This document shows, piece by piece, positions 13,867 to 25,085 of a stretch of DNA of 64,000 bases (the stretch's first letter is position 1; every line of letters starts with the position of its first letter). The notes beneath the pieces are model-generated. The model searched no databases. It saw only the letters and a list, made by a program, of their open reading frames with translations, and was not told the DNA's origin. The stretch covers positions 12,994,501 to 13,058,500 of the forward strand of contig NC_135367.1 of NCBI RefSeq assembly GCF_051622035.1, in the 5' to 3' direction. Origin of the DNA: Arctopsyche grandis (lineage: Eukaryota; Arthropoda; Insecta; Trichoptera; Hydropsychidae). A program made the translations under genes and the position numbers.

Positions 13867-14102
13867 CAAATTTCATTTCTCATTTCAAATTTTATAAATT
13901 TATATACTACATATGTATGTATGTACAAAGTTGTCTGTGTAACTATGTATGTATATTTAATGTATGTGTATATCATATGTATGTACATATGTACTAATAC
14001 CGGGTTACAAATGTACGCGAGAAAATAAGGTCACGTCTCTGACGAGATTAAGCCGATAGAAAAGCAAAGGAAATAAAAGTGGATAAAAAGGGCATACTTA
14101 GA

Positions 14103-14103
<1 letters not shown>

Positions 14104-14130
<27 letters not shown>
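14104..14130 (+). repeat. (TG)n microsatellite
   Basis: A run of TG dinucleotides of about 27 bases. Confidence 0.95.
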
Positions 14131-14133
<3 letters not shown>

Positions 14134-14738
14134 TGAAGCGAATCAGCCGGTCGAACAATTGGGTATTTCGCAGAGTTAGATCGAATTTGGGCAAGTGGTA
14201 ACCCTCGACGGGGGCCCCGAGTCCAGACCCCAGACCCCAGAGCCCAGAGAGCCCAGACCGATAACGACGTTAGCCGAACACCGTACATAATTGGAGCCAG
14301 CCCTGCAAATTGGTTTAGCCAACTCTCGGCTTGTCTGCCGCAACTGCCGCTTCCGCCGGACGTGGCACCCCTGAACATCAACACCAACCCTGCTAAATAC
14401 CAAACGTTTTCCTATCACACAACTACCCTTACACTCTTTTGTATTATTTTTATATTCAAAATATTATCGACACCCAGAAGAAAGAAAGAGTATAACAGCG
14501 GCTCAGCTTCCTTAGGGTGAAATCACACAGCGTGGGATGTGGGACGTGGGTTTTTTTTAGATAGTTGTAAACATATAGAAAAAATATGGCGTTCGTGGTA
14601 CCATACCCGGTACCGTCTTTTCAAAACAAAACATTTGAGCATCTATGACGCGGGTTATGCGATGCATGTGGGTGGGTCTTTTGTCGAAGTCCCAGTTTGG
14701 TTGAAGTCCTCAGAAAGATTTCCAAACCAAACCAGCAG

Positions 14739-15050
14739 AATAGACTAGTGGTTAGCGTATGTAGTGCTTTGAACAAAGTGGTCACGGGTTCAAATCCCAC
14801 TGGTTTTGGCTGGCCAGACCAGACCAGACCAGACTCCAGGTCGATCGTTTCCTATCAGAGTTTGCCAATTTATCTGATTTTCATTGAAACGGTTCCAACA
14901 AATTGGCAACCTAACCCATTTTCTCGCAAATCTCGAGTTTTCAGCAATCTCGAATTTCGCTGAATTGTTTAAAATGCTGCAAATTTACATATTCAACCAT
15001 AGATGCCCCTGTAGGTGTTGATTGATATTTATTTACTTTGTATAATACTA
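14739..15050 (+). mobile_element. tRNA-derived SINE, copy 2
   Basis: The head has ACTAGTGGTTAGCGTA (A-box) and GGTCACGGGTTCAAATCCC (B-box), then a short CCAGA repeat, CTCCAGGTCGATCGTTTC, and the family body GTTTGCCAATTTATCTGATT followed by TTCATTGAAACGGTTCC. It then runs to CATAGATGCCCCTGTAGGTG. The same blocks in the same order are present at 56,158, 57,976 and 61,130. It is a Pol III-type short element without coding capacity. Confidence 0.8.
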
Positions 15051-15501
15051 ATAATAATTGTATCAAATGTACAATGTTTCTAGCCAGAAAGGCGCATTGG
15101 GGCTAACTGTTAGGAATTCTTGGTATAAATTTAAAATAAAAATTAGTATTAATACATGTATGTATGTATTTTAAAGAAAAAAATGAGTCGGATCTGTTAA
15201 GCGGTTTCGGAGATAATTGAATCCAAAAACTTAAAATAAAGTGGACATCTACATAATTATAAGGGGAGGTACCACCACTGGTCAACTAAAAAGTAAAAAA
15301 AAAGCTAATGTAGAATCGATTAACATTATAGTAACTGATACTAAGTTTTAGTTCGATAGAACTAACGGTGTTCAAAAAATTACACATATAATAGCACACA
15401 TATTTTTTTCTAGATCATGAAACCATGATCAGTGATCGATTCTGAGTTCAAATCAGTCAAAGTCTCGGGTTTTAATTTCCGCATGATTACTTCATCTATT
15501 G

Positions 15502-15530
15502 TTACTACATACATACATACATACATACAT
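15502..15530 (+). repeat. (ACAT)n microsatellite
   Basis: A run of ACAT/CATA tetranucleotides, one of the longer examples of a motif scattered through the whole window. Confidence 0.85.
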
Positions 15531-15621
15531 AGATAGAGTAAAAAAGTTATTATTAAACATAAGGAAATCATTTTTATATTTTATTTATATTAATCATCGT
15601 TTTATATTGTACTAATATTTA

Positions 15622-15896
15622 CCACAGCGTAGTGCACTGGTAGAGCTATCATACCAGTAGAGATGGTCGTGGGTTCAAGTCCCGGCCAAATACGCTGTTG
15701 GCGAGATCTTGTGCCTATTAAAAAAAAAACACTGATCGACCTTCTCCTGTAAGAATTTTCCGATTTGTGTAGTTTAATTGTTGTGACAGATCCAATAAAT
15801 CGGTATCCTCCCACTCAGTTTCAAGTTATTAGCATCTTGAATTTGTTGAATCTTGTAAAATGCTACTCACAAAATGTATTTCTCGCAAATTTGCTG
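15622..15896 (+). mobile_element. tRNA-derived SINE, divergent copy 3
   Basis: It has a tRNA-like head (AGTGCACTGGTAGAGCTATC and the B-box GGGTTCAAGTCCC) and then a body only loosely like the other copies (GATCGACCTTC, TCCAATAAATCGGTATCCTC, TCTCGCAAATTTGCTG). It may be a distinct subfamily. Confidence 0.65.
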
Positions 15897-15966
15897 TATA
15901 ATAATAAAAATTTTAAATAAAATTAATTAAATTTCTAAGTTAATTTTGGTCGATTTAGACACTTAA

Positions 15967-16094
15967 GAGAAACGTACATGCTATCCCTTCTACAGCCTCT
16001 CGACCAATAGCATTTCGTATAAGCAATAGAACATTGTACGTACGAAATGCTATTGGTTGAGATGGGGTGAAAGGGACAGCATGTACGTTTTACC
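15967..16094. mobile_element. Small palindromic MITE
   Basis: The two halves are near reverse complements: AAACGTACATGCT...ACCAATAGCATTTCGTA on the left and TACGAAATGCTATTGGT...AGCATGTACGTTTT on the right. Flanking TAA on both sides would fit a PIF/Harbinger-type target duplication, but three bases is weak evidence. Confidence 0.7.
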
Positions 16095-16556
16095 TAATTA
16101 TCTTCCTACAGCGGATGGACTAGAATACACTAGTAGCTAAATACATACTTAAAGTACATCCTCCGTGCTATAACTTTTTGCCAAAAGATATTAAATGTTA
16201 CCAAAGCCCAAAATATACACGTAGATACATAAATTTATGTATTTAATCAAATTGTCATCCCCATGAACATTCGCCCATGTTAAGGATGCACTTCTTGATT
16301 AGTTACGCGGCCATGTTGATCACGTCAGGCCCGAAATCCAGAAAATTCCATCACCGGAAAGGGAAAGGAAAAAGTCGAGACGGTGGGAAACTTATCGCCG
16401 AGGGCTAAAGAGAATTATTTGATTATGAACTCGTAAGGGCAGCGCCAGCGCTTGGTTACTCAATTTAGTCCCTCTCATTCACACTTACCTGCATGTTTTG
16501 AAAATCCGATTTATGTTCTCTTTCTAATAATAAATAAACTTTTTGCTTATAATTTA
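16095..16556. other. Gene-free DNA
   Basis: Unique, moderately GC-rich from about 16,260 to 16,470. A short plus-strand stretch near 16,310 (RGHVDHVRPE) faintly recalls the 3' end of LINE reverse-transcriptase frames, but it is too short to call. Confidence 0.3.
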
Positions 16557-16903
16557 CTAGTGGTTTTACCCGCCTTCGCACGGAATTTAAAAAAAAAACC
16601 GCTTAAACATGGCCAATCTAGTAGTTAACATTAATTTGTTTTTTTATTCCGGAACTGAAAAGGGAATCTGGATTCGGAACTGTAAAAGAAATCCGGATCC
16701 GGAACTGTAAAATAAATCCGGATCCGGAACTGAGAAAGGAATCCGGATCCAGAACTGAAAAATGAATCAAAATCAAAAACGGAATCGAAATCGATATCAA
16801 TATCGTCGTCGTAGAAAATTAGATTTTTCCGATGACGTCACGGATTCTACCAACCAAAATTTACATGCATACAAAGTCTCTTTCCAAATTATATATTAAG
16901 AGA
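16557..16903 (-). mobile_element. Helitron-like element, copy C, with internal repeats
   Basis: On the minus strand it starts TCTCTTAATATATAATTT, continues GGAAAGAGACTTTGTATG, and ends GCGGGTAAAACCACTAG before a T, which matches the ends of copies A and B. The interior differs: it holds about five units built on the word ATCCGGATCCGGAACTG with A-rich spacers (about 16,655-16,770 on the plus strand). Internal minisatellites are common in non-autonomous Helitrons. Confidence 0.65.
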
Positions 16904-18457
16904 TGTAGGATTAAGTTTTCAAACCCAGAAAAGTGAACATAAGTTATAACATTTCGGTGCATCGAGAAATAAACATGTTTTAATGAAAGTCCATCGATCA
17001 CCTGTACATATTTTATGAATTTCATTTTAAATTTGATAATTAAATTAAATTTCATAAATACTTGATGATATAACCACCAGAATAACCTGGGGCTGTTGAG
17101 TTTCAGAACTCTAATATATACTAAAATACTTATGAATTATATATTGAATATGTTTTAGAGAATTTCACCGCACGCCACATTTACACCCCTCATTGAAATC
17201 CGATTAAAAATAAAACATACGTTTTAAAAGGCATTTTAAATAAAGTGCCTTTTCTAATTTGTACAAAGCGATCCCTTACGTCGCATTTGAAACAAAAATC
17301 GGGAAAACTTGTTTCGAAGCATGTCCTTTTATTGTATTTTCTTACGGGAGATGACTCCGATATTGCATTGGAGGAGAAGTCGAGAGTGGCTGATTCAATT
17401 TTGAATTATCAATCGAAGATCAAAGGCACCTTCTCTTCACTAATGCAACGAATATTCAATTGAACTCTTGCACAAAAGGTAGCCGAGGTAGATAGTAAAG
17501 GTTCGATCGCACGAATACATTACGAAAATTCTCATAGTTTGCTTCCGGATTAAAAATACCTCCTCAATTTTTTTGTAAATTTAATAACATTTTCAGATAA
17601 TGTGTTGAAAAAAATTTAATGCATGTATATTACATCTATCACACGTGAATAAAACAAACACATCCCTCTGTCTCTATCTCCGTGTTCCTCGCTATATTCA
17701 AAATCCAAACGTTGTATCGAATAAATAAATGATGAAGCGCTCAGGATGTCACAGCTCCATATATAAATGTCATTTGGAGTCACTTCAAAGATATCAGACT
17801 CCTTGGATTCTGTTACCCCAATTTTATATTTATCACTTTCTGCGTATATTTTGTCAAATTTGAATACATCACAATGGGGTATCGTTCACGCTAACGATTC
17901 ACACAACATATGTATGTATGTATGTATGTGAAAATATGTGATATTTATCTTATACACATATGTAAGCTTATATTTGTGCATACGAAATTTTAATGTAGTT
18001 AATCTTATCAAAGTGGGTTTTTTCATTATTTTGGTACAGTTATACAATAATAAATAGCTTTTCCTTGATTGTATTTTATCATTTTATGCAGCTTCCGGCT
18101 CCATATCTTATCACACGTTCACTTCATTAGCTACAAATTAATTTATCCAATTGAAATGTGTACGTATATGATCAAAAAAATATTATACGATTTTTTAAAT
18201 GATAAAGTGACATCTATATGTAAATAAAATCAGCAGGTAAATTTATTTTGAGACAGACTTAAATATGTATCTATAGATGTCACTATAAACATCTAGTTTA
18301 ATTTATTTACGTTTGCTTTAAAATAAATAACGAAAGGCGAAAGCAGTATAAAATTATGTTTTTGAAATAAAATATTGTTAATAAAATAAAATTACAATCA
18401 TAATTAAAAATATGTTAAACACTTTAAGTAGAAACATATCAACAATATGGGACAAGA
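16904..18457. other. Gene-free AT-rich DNA
   Basis: A frame at 17,245-17,463 has no family resemblance. Nothing else is supported except scattered TATG microsatellites (17,905-17,930). Confidence 0.35.
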
Positions 18458-18531
18458 GGCGCCGTGGCTTAGTTGGTTAAAGCGCCTGTCTAGTAAACAG
18501 GAGATCGCGAGTTCGAATCTCGCCGGGGCCT
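18458..18531 (+). tRNA. tRNA-Thr (anticodon AGT)
   Basis: A 74-base cloverleaf folds by eye. The D stem is GCTT/AAGC, the anticodon stem CCTGT/ACAGG with loop CTAGTAA giving anticodon AGT at 18,492-18,494, and the T stem GCGAG/CTCGC with loop TTCGAAT. The acceptor stem pairs except for one G-G mismatch at the fourth pair. The A-box (TGGCTTAGTTGG) and B-box (GTTCGAATC) are both present. No intron and no encoded CCA are seen, as expected. The mismatch leaves some chance that it is a mildly decayed copy. Confidence 0.9.
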
Positions 18532-19206
18532 TGTCGAATTTGATCCGACATACATTTTTGGTTTTTTGCCATTTGATATCAAATCAATAACTAATACTGC
18601 TAAAAGATCTCAGGAAGTATATATATTTAACTACTCCAATCAGAAATAAAATATTCATTTTAAACAATTATCGAATACATATAGAACTAAATGGTATATA
18701 TCACGCACATGACCCATTAACAAATTGCGAATAATTATTATTTATTTTTTCAACGTCAAAACAATCAAATTTTCTAAACTTTCATGTAAATCGTAAAATA
18801 TCAATCAATTTGTCCAACGTATTGGGAATTAGATAGGGCGCATTTATGGTCGACATTTCACAAGCGTAAAGCCGGGGGCTGAAAGTGAATTGCATTGCGA
18901 ATACCCCAGTGGCTTTGCAATATCGAAATCATCAACTAGTATGACTTGACGACAATGATTAATTGATTAGCAAAGGTGTGGAGGCGCGTGGCATGACGTC
19001 ACACGCAAGACGCTTTCGCCCTAGCCGAGAAACGTCAACGTGACGTGTAGCCGCAGCCGGATGTCCCGCCGAAAAGTCCTCGGTGCTTAAACGCATCATT
19101 CACGACCAGAATCTGAAAAATATTTTTTCCTAAACAGAAGTCAATTATATATTACTAGTAGCTTGTGTGCACATGACTACGGTATAAATGGGAATGTTCC
19201 GCGTTT
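18532..19206. promoter_or_regulatory. Non-coding DNA with a GC island and a CRE palindrome
   Basis: 18,532-18,780 is plain AT-rich DNA. From about 18,830 to 19,100 it is unique and CG-rich, with the palindromic CRE word TGACGTCA at about 18,995 and a second GTGACGTGT near 19,040. There is no reading frame. It resembles an enhancer-type island; function is inferred from composition only. Confidence 0.3.
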
Positions 19207-19210
19207 TTCC

Positions 19211-19274
19211 GGAGATGTTCCGTGATCGAGATTTTAGTGACGTGTGCCAGAACGCTTTTTGTGGAATAATCCGC
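19211..19274 (+). mobile_element. Right half of the GGAATAATC MITE family
   Basis: GATGTTCCGTGATCGAGATT, TTAGTGACGTGTG and CTTTTTGTGGAATAATC match the right half of the full-length elements at 40,825 and 47,549. The left half is missing. Confidence 0.65.
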
Positions 19275-19332
19275 AGAAAATTTTCTAAGGGGGGGCAAAA
19301 TATTTTTAGTAATGTTTTAATGTAGTTTTAAT

Positions 19333-20210
19333 TTACTGTAGCGTATTTGTATGGCGAACGAACGGACAGTCTTCTCGCATAGCTTGTTCAGACAAATTGA
19401 TCAAATCATTCTGCGTTCGGTGTGATGTGTAACGTGCATTTCCAGCAGTTGTATCAAAATGGTTTTTTAAAATACTGTCTCTTTCCTCAATTCGATACGC
19501 ATAAAGTTGTTTCTTTCTGTTTTCCATGCATACATTTCCTTTGGTGCTATCTTTCCCACGAACTGCCAAATCATTTGTTCCGCAAAATAAGATTGTTGAA
19601 ATAATAGGATACAGTTTATTTCTGTTTTCTTCAATAGTTCGTTTTACAGAATTATCTATGTGACAAATAATATCCTTATTTGGATTTCTAATGGTTGACG
19701 CGAAGTGTTCAGCATCTTGTTGAGACCCACGATGCCGTGCTGAGCTGGTATGGTTTCTGGCACATTCATTAAAATCTTTGTACTTTGTACAAGGAGTAGT
19801 AATGAAGGCACCTTGAATTCCTCTTTGAACTGGTTGCGGAAATAAAACACAGAAAATGCAAAAAGCACCTTTTAACCTAGGTGAATATGATAACCATGGA
19901 GTATACTGGGTTAGCCAAGATTCCCGGAAACAACGTTTTCCACTTCCTGACATGTCGCCTTCAAAATCATATGACGGGTGAGGCTTGTATGGATCAGTTA
20001 GCAAACGATACTTAAGCTTAAGATCGATAGGAATCTTCGTAGTAGATTTTACATAGAGTCCAATATCATAGGTTAACCTAGTATCTCCACTTTCAAGCTT
20101 GTCAGGGTCTGATTCTGGTGATAGCGTTGCTGCTGCAGATGAACAAGCAACAGCATCCGTTTTTCGTTTTTTACAGACAGGAGTTAACGTGTCTCCACAC
20201 TTTCTTTATG
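19333..20210 (-). pseudogene. hAT-type transposase fragment (TTF-type finger end)
   Basis: The minus strand encodes about 220-290 residues that recall the N-terminal part of the ZMYM1/THAP12-like hAT transposases: a Ser/Asp-rich leader, a KYRLLTDPYKPHPSYDF stretch, a TTF-type zinc-finger region (RCFRESWLTQYTPWLSYSP followed by GAFCIFCVLF), then the EHFASTIRNPNKDI region. The frame ends near 19,333, well short of the usual 600-plus residues, so the catalytic and dimerisation parts are gone. No terminal repeats were identified. It is a deleted DNA-transposon copy. Confidence 0.7.
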
Positions 20211-20979
20211 CTAACACGAAGTGATTTAAAATAAAAGTAACATTATTTGACTATTTTCAATCAATCCAGGGGGGCCCATGTCCGTTTACCATATAAAAAC
20301 ATTGGAATGTGCCATTCTTGAAATAAAGTGGCAAATTTATATTATTATAATTTTGCCTGTTGTGCTTTCATTTATTTTCTGTAGATACATTGGTTTTCGA
20401 CTAACACTAAAAGAAAATTAAAAGAGGAGCTTTCGAATACTTGGGAGAGGTGGAATAGCCAATGGATTCAAGAGGTTTGTTAATTTGATACTACAAAATG
20501 CAAAAAGCAAAAGCTCAAAATGGAGAAGAAAAAAAAAAGAATAAACCGAAAAAAGAAGATTGTATTTTTTTAAAAATAAGATTATTAGAAGTTACTAATT
20601 CATTCGATCGACTATTCCAAATATTTACCCATATATAAGTAAAGAACGATTCTCTGATCATTCCGAATAGTAATTGGATTATTACGCACATTGCGATCGT
20701 CCAAAAGACAATTTTTGCCATGAAAATTGCGAGTACAGAATATTTGGCACTAGAATTCTCCTTAATATGATAGTTATCGTTAGTATTATGGGGGATGAAT
20801 GAATGAGACGACTGGCATGTTAATGCACGTGTTTTATTTATGACAGCTGAAGGCAGAGTGAGTAGCGGCTCTCCGAACCCAGCCGAGTTGGTCCCCACTC
20901 GCAGGAAGGCAACCAAACTCGACCATGTCGTATAAGCGAGCCGCCACAATATGATGGAAATTTCGGCAGCCAGATGTTC

Positions 20980-21349
20980 AGTTCGGTGATTACTAGTCAA
21001 ATGTGAACCGGTCACAGGACAACCGGTCGCTCTAGATCGGTCACACGTGATCACCCGTCACACTCTAAAATCGGTCAACCAGTTTTCTCGTGACTGGTTT
21101 ACATTTGACTACTAGCAGTAGCGGCTCGTGAGATTTCATAGTGGGGGGGCTGCAGAGATTATTCAGGCTGTAGCAGCTCGTTAACCAAACCATTGATCGA
21201 ATGAAAACAAAAAAGCTTGAATATGTACTATACTGGTAGGTCTACAGCCCCACAGCCGATGTGGACGGCAAAAATAGCATGCATTTGTACTGTATTGGGA
21301 GGCTGCAGCCCCGCAGCCCATATGCACGAGCCGCCACTGACTAGTAGTT
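20980..21349. mobile_element. Foldback MITE, interrupted copy
   Basis: GTTCGGTGATTACTAGTCAA, ACCGGTCACAGGACAACCGG and GATCGGTCACACGTGATCAC match the complete copy at 43,670-43,881. The right terminus is split by the MITE at 21,116. Confidence 0.75.
21116..21339. mobile_element. hAT-type MITE, CAGTGGCGGCTCGTG ends
   Basis: The terminal inverted repeats are CAGTAGCGGCTCGTG and its partner CACGAGCCGCCACTG. Flanks ACTACTAG and ACTAGTAG form an 8-base target duplication with one mismatch. A second copy lies at 23,254-23,452 with a perfect 8-base duplication. The interior is non-coding. Confidence 0.8.
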
Positions 21350-21639
21350 ATAGAGATTTTAGTGACTTTTGGTCGAGCGCTTTGTGGGCAACAATCACCG
21401 TACCATTCCGAACATGTAAACATCTTCTTGAAGTTGAATATTGAAAAAAAAATTCCCCCTTCTACTATTTAATAAATTAATCAAAGCACAGCTCTAAGCA
21501 GAGCTTCCGATATGAACAATGCATGTTTATTTCACACGCACGACAATTTAAAAGGGCGCTTCGCCGCCGATTGCCTGAATAAACAAAATTCGACACCCAA
21601 TTAGCGCTCCCATGCTAAACGATTCGTAACGAGCTATCA

Positions 21640-22015
21640 GCTGGAATCGTCAGCTAGTTTCGGCGCGCCATTAATGCAAGGGAGTAAATTTGCAACGGAT
21701 GCAATTTGATCGGGCGGTTTTGGCAACGGGGTGTTTCGCCGTTCCGCGTTCGGTACGTGGAGGTGTGTTGTGCGAGCGCGCGAGTGTCGTCTTCCGGTGC
21801 GAGTGGAGGGGGGTCCTTCCGCCCCGGCCGCCATCTTGGGCACACGTGAGCCGCCGCCGCCGCAGCCGCGACTCGCTCGCCGACCGACCGTTCGACTCCT
21901 CCATTCGTCGCGCGATCGTCGCCGCATCACTTCCACCGCACTTCCACCCCACTTCCACCACGCAGTGCTCGTCTCCAGCGCCTCCGCCCACACCTTCGCA
22001 TCTGCAGACCATCAG
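21640..22015 (+). promoter_or_regulatory. CpG island and likely untranslated first exon of eIF5A
   Basis: This is the strongest CpG block in the window. A good splice donor (CATCAG|GTGAGC) follows position 22,015, and the next strong acceptor on this strand that leads into a gene is at 25,027, directly before the eIF5A start codon. Pyrimidine-rich CTTCC words are frequent in it, as in many ribosome-associated genes. The transcription start cannot be placed exactly. A second CG-rich stretch (22,080-22,560) with a (CTCG)n microsatellite at about 22,119 may hold an alternative start. Confidence 0.55.
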
Positions 22016-22949
22016 GTGAGCCGCCGCCCCGCGCTTACATTACCACCTGCCGCACACCGCACACTCCATCTACCATCTGCCGACCCGCTCACCCACACAC
22101 ACACTCGTCTCGTTCTCTCTCGCTCGCTCGCTCGCTCGCTCTGTACCCGGTCTACTGGTTGCGATCATTTCAAATCGGCATCATCGTGTTGTTGTGTCGT
22201 GTCGGTCGAGCCCACGTGCGCCTTCGACTCCTCGCCTCTGCTTAAGGTTACACCCCCCCCCCTGCCGCCCCGCCCCCTCCCCCGCCATTTTGGACCTGTC
22301 AAAAAAAGTGGCGGCGTGTCGGGGATCTGTGCTGCGAGTGCCGGTCGCACATAACCTCAAAGCCGCTGCGTGTGTGTTTACTGTGACATGTGCGCGTCGA
22401 TCGTTCGATCTTTGATTTTGCGTGCAGACCGTCCATTTGCATTTCTGTTCAGTGTTGCGGATCTGGCCGTAGCCTGTCGTCCGTTGGGCGCGTCAACCAT
22501 TTTGTGTCTCGCTCTAGCGTGTGGCGTCAGACAGAGACGGCGCATCGGTGACTTCGCCGCGTGCAGTGTTGCCATATTTTAAAATTTGTCTTTTATTTTC
22601 GAGACTAATTTTCGTTTTTATTGTATTGCCATGTGTGCGCGCGGTCGGATTATGTAAATCTGCCCTTGTCGCATATATAAAGGTTCGTATACATAATACC
22701 AGAATCGTATGAATCAAATTTGATGAAAAAAAAATATTTCAAAGCGATATTCCTTTGAATATTTAGACCAATCGATGGAAAACGTCCTCTCACTAAAATT
22801 TGATTTTTTTCAGTTGGCGCACTTTTACTCGGATACTTTTTGGCACTACTCCTAATGAGCTTTACTTGAACGCTAACGTTCCAGAGCAGAAGAGATTTAA
22901 TACAATTAAAAATTTATTTTTTATATTCTGCCCCCACCTTCAGTTATTA

Positions 22950-23095
22950 CTAGAGGTCGGAATCTGAAGGGGCTGGAATCGTGCCGCCTATTGTTCCATT
23001 GTTGTAAATCCTTTGTAAAAAAGGTTCCACAAACCTTTAACAATGCATTTACAATCTTTGAACAATAAACAGCCCCTTCAGATTCCGGGCTCTAG
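22950..23095. mobile_element. Short MITE with CTAGAGGTCGGAATC ends
   Basis: Left end CTAGAGGTCGGAATCTGAAG and right end CTTCAGATTCCGGGCTCTAG are inverted repeats. TTATTA flanks both sides (22,944-22,949 and 23,096-23,101). The interior also pairs partly with itself. Confidence 0.75.
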
Positions 23096-23253
23096 TTATT
23101 ACAATACTCATGTGCTTTTTATATTTTATACTAGCATTGTTGCTGAGTCAATCGCCAGAATTCAGAATTGAGATGAAAATCTCTGATTTCATCATATACA
23201 CTTAAGCAATGCTACAAAAGTATATATATATATACACACATATGGGTAAACCC

Positions 23254-23452
23254 CGGTGGCGGCTCGTCTATATGAGCTGCAGCCCTCTCAGTATAGTAAA
23301 TATGCATGATATTTTTGTCGTTTATATATATGGGCTGCGGGGTTGCAACCCTACTAATTTAGTACATATACATGCTATTTTTGTTTGCATTTGATCACCG
23401 ATTTAACCAACGAGCTACTACAGCCCTCGGGAATCCTCACGAGCCGCCACTG
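23254..23452. mobile_element. hAT-type MITE with perfect 8-base duplication
   Basis: The ends are CGGTGGCGGCTCGTC and CACGAGCCGCCACTG, and GTAAACCC is duplicated exactly on both sides (23,246-23,253 and 23,453-23,460). Same family as 21,116-21,339. The 8-base duplication places it with the hAT superfamily. Confidence 0.85.
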
Positions 23453-25085
23453 GTAAACCCCAAAAACAGTGTCGCCTGGAATTTACTTACAAAACTATCA
23501 TTTGGATCCACAAAGTTGTCTTGGTGTATCACAAACGATTGCATTTGTACTCTTTCGTGGATGCAAGCGAAACGGAAGCTGAAACATCAATTCGGCACAA
23601 ATTGCGGATCGTAGTTGCAAGAATTTGTTTTTAGAAACTCATTTCGCACCTCCACCAATTAGTCTGGAGTATTTTTGACGGTAATCGCAGAGAATTACAC
23701 AATATAGGTACCATGTTGAAACTTACATCAAATGCCAGGCGACGCTATTATTGGTGTATACCTACATATGTATGTATATAAGAACTTCAAAAGTTCTGGT
23801 CAGAACCGATGTGCTTATGAACTTGACCCTTTTAAAAGTCTTCCGAGTGCTAAGCATGCTGTCTGAACGTCTTAATATTTTCACTCATGCAATTCTGCTA
23901 GGCAAATATTTTTATAAATGGCTCTTACTTACAAATATTTCTTATTTATACATATTTTAATATAATTTTTGTTATTATAAGCCAGGAAGGCGCTTCAGTT
24001 AGGTTAGGTCAGGCCTTCCTAGTTTGATTTTTAATAAAATACGATTAATAGACTATATAAACCAGAGTTGGTATATATAGCCTGTTTTATTTGTTAAAAT
24101 TCGTTACCATGTTTATTACCGGATTCGTTATCATGTTGATAATCAAAAATCACAATTTAACCATAAATGATGTTTTCATTTATATATTCTTTGCATTCAA
24201 AGGGTATATGCTATTGTGTAATACCTACTTCTTTGTCTCTACTGATGATACTTTCAAACATGCGAAGAAAACGCAGTGCCCCTCGCCCATATTCATAGTA
24301 CATAGTCCCTAAAATCACCCCCTGGAGTGTTTTCGGTGTTTTTTTATCCTTACTCATCCTTGCTTGACAGTGATCGATAACGGTGAATCCCATATTTGAA
24401 GAAATGAAGGAGAAACTTGTCGGTTGCATATGGATATGCATATGCATGCTGCTTCCCAAACATATTCATTCTGCACATGCACACCGGGAAGTCAAGGACA
24501 CATGACATCCCATACCATTCAGTGTGCTTTCCCCCTTACTGTATTTAATGGTTTCTAGTGCCTAATCTGTTAACACACATCGGCAATTATGTTTGCAATG
24601 ATAATTTTATTCTATTCGGCATTTCGCCTGTCTAAAGTACAACCCAGATATATGATCATGTTAACTCCAAAGGCACTCTTTCGACTTCGAAGAAATCGAA
24701 ACTTTTTATAAGCTATAGAAAATGTTGCAGGTTGAACATTGATTTGATTTTATTGAATTATATAAATCAATGCTACAGTTTGATAGTCACTTCCATAATC
24801 TAGTTGAGAATTTATTTAGTGTAGATTTTATGTACTTATCTATATATCCAGCTAGCCTAAGTTATTTAAGCATTTATAATGTGTAGAACATTGATATCTG
24901 ATAAGTATAATCAATCACACATGTAATGCAGCATATGTATATACAATTCGCTCTAGTGTCTTTTACGTACTGTAATAATTGTGTTTTCTGTTTAGTTGTA
25001 CTGATGGTTTTGCATTTTCTTTTTCAGGTCTAAGAGAGTGCGGCTCTATTTAGTTTAAACACAATTCACATTTACATCTAGCAAA

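Larger units (their letters stand above)
20669..21404. mobile_element. MITE with nested insertions
   Basis: The outer element begins AGTAATTGGATTATTACGC and ends TTTAGTGACTTTTGG...AACAATCACCGTACC, which are the two ends of the family at 40,825. It is flanked by ATTCCGAA on both sides (20,660-20,667 and 21,405-21,412). Inside it sit an unclassified GC-richer insert (about 20,775-20,955), a foldback MITE (20,980-21,349), and inside that a hAT-type MITE (21,116-21,339). Confidence 0.7.
22016..25027 (+). other. Likely first intron of eIF5A
   Basis: Bounded by the donor at 22,016 and the acceptor TTTTTCAG at 25,027. It contains two MITEs (22,950 and 23,254) and otherwise AT-rich DNA without a supported gene. 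Several small frames in the CG-rich first 550 bases are composition effects. Confidence 0.5.

Noticed and set aside
16300-16420. LINE reverse-transcriptase 3' end
   Set aside because: Only a dozen residues look similar and there is no poly(A) tail or target duplication.
19211-20290. Terminal repeats of the hAT fragment at AAGGGGGGGCAAAAT (19,287) and CCAGGGGGGCCCAT (20,266)
   Set aside because: The two G-rich words lie in the same orientation, not inverted, so they are not a terminal repeat pair.
21637-22582. Several overlapping frames in the CpG island before eIF5A
   Set aside because: They occur on both strands in GC-rich DNA where stops are rare; the donor at 22,015 and the coding exons downstream explain the region as 5' untranslated.
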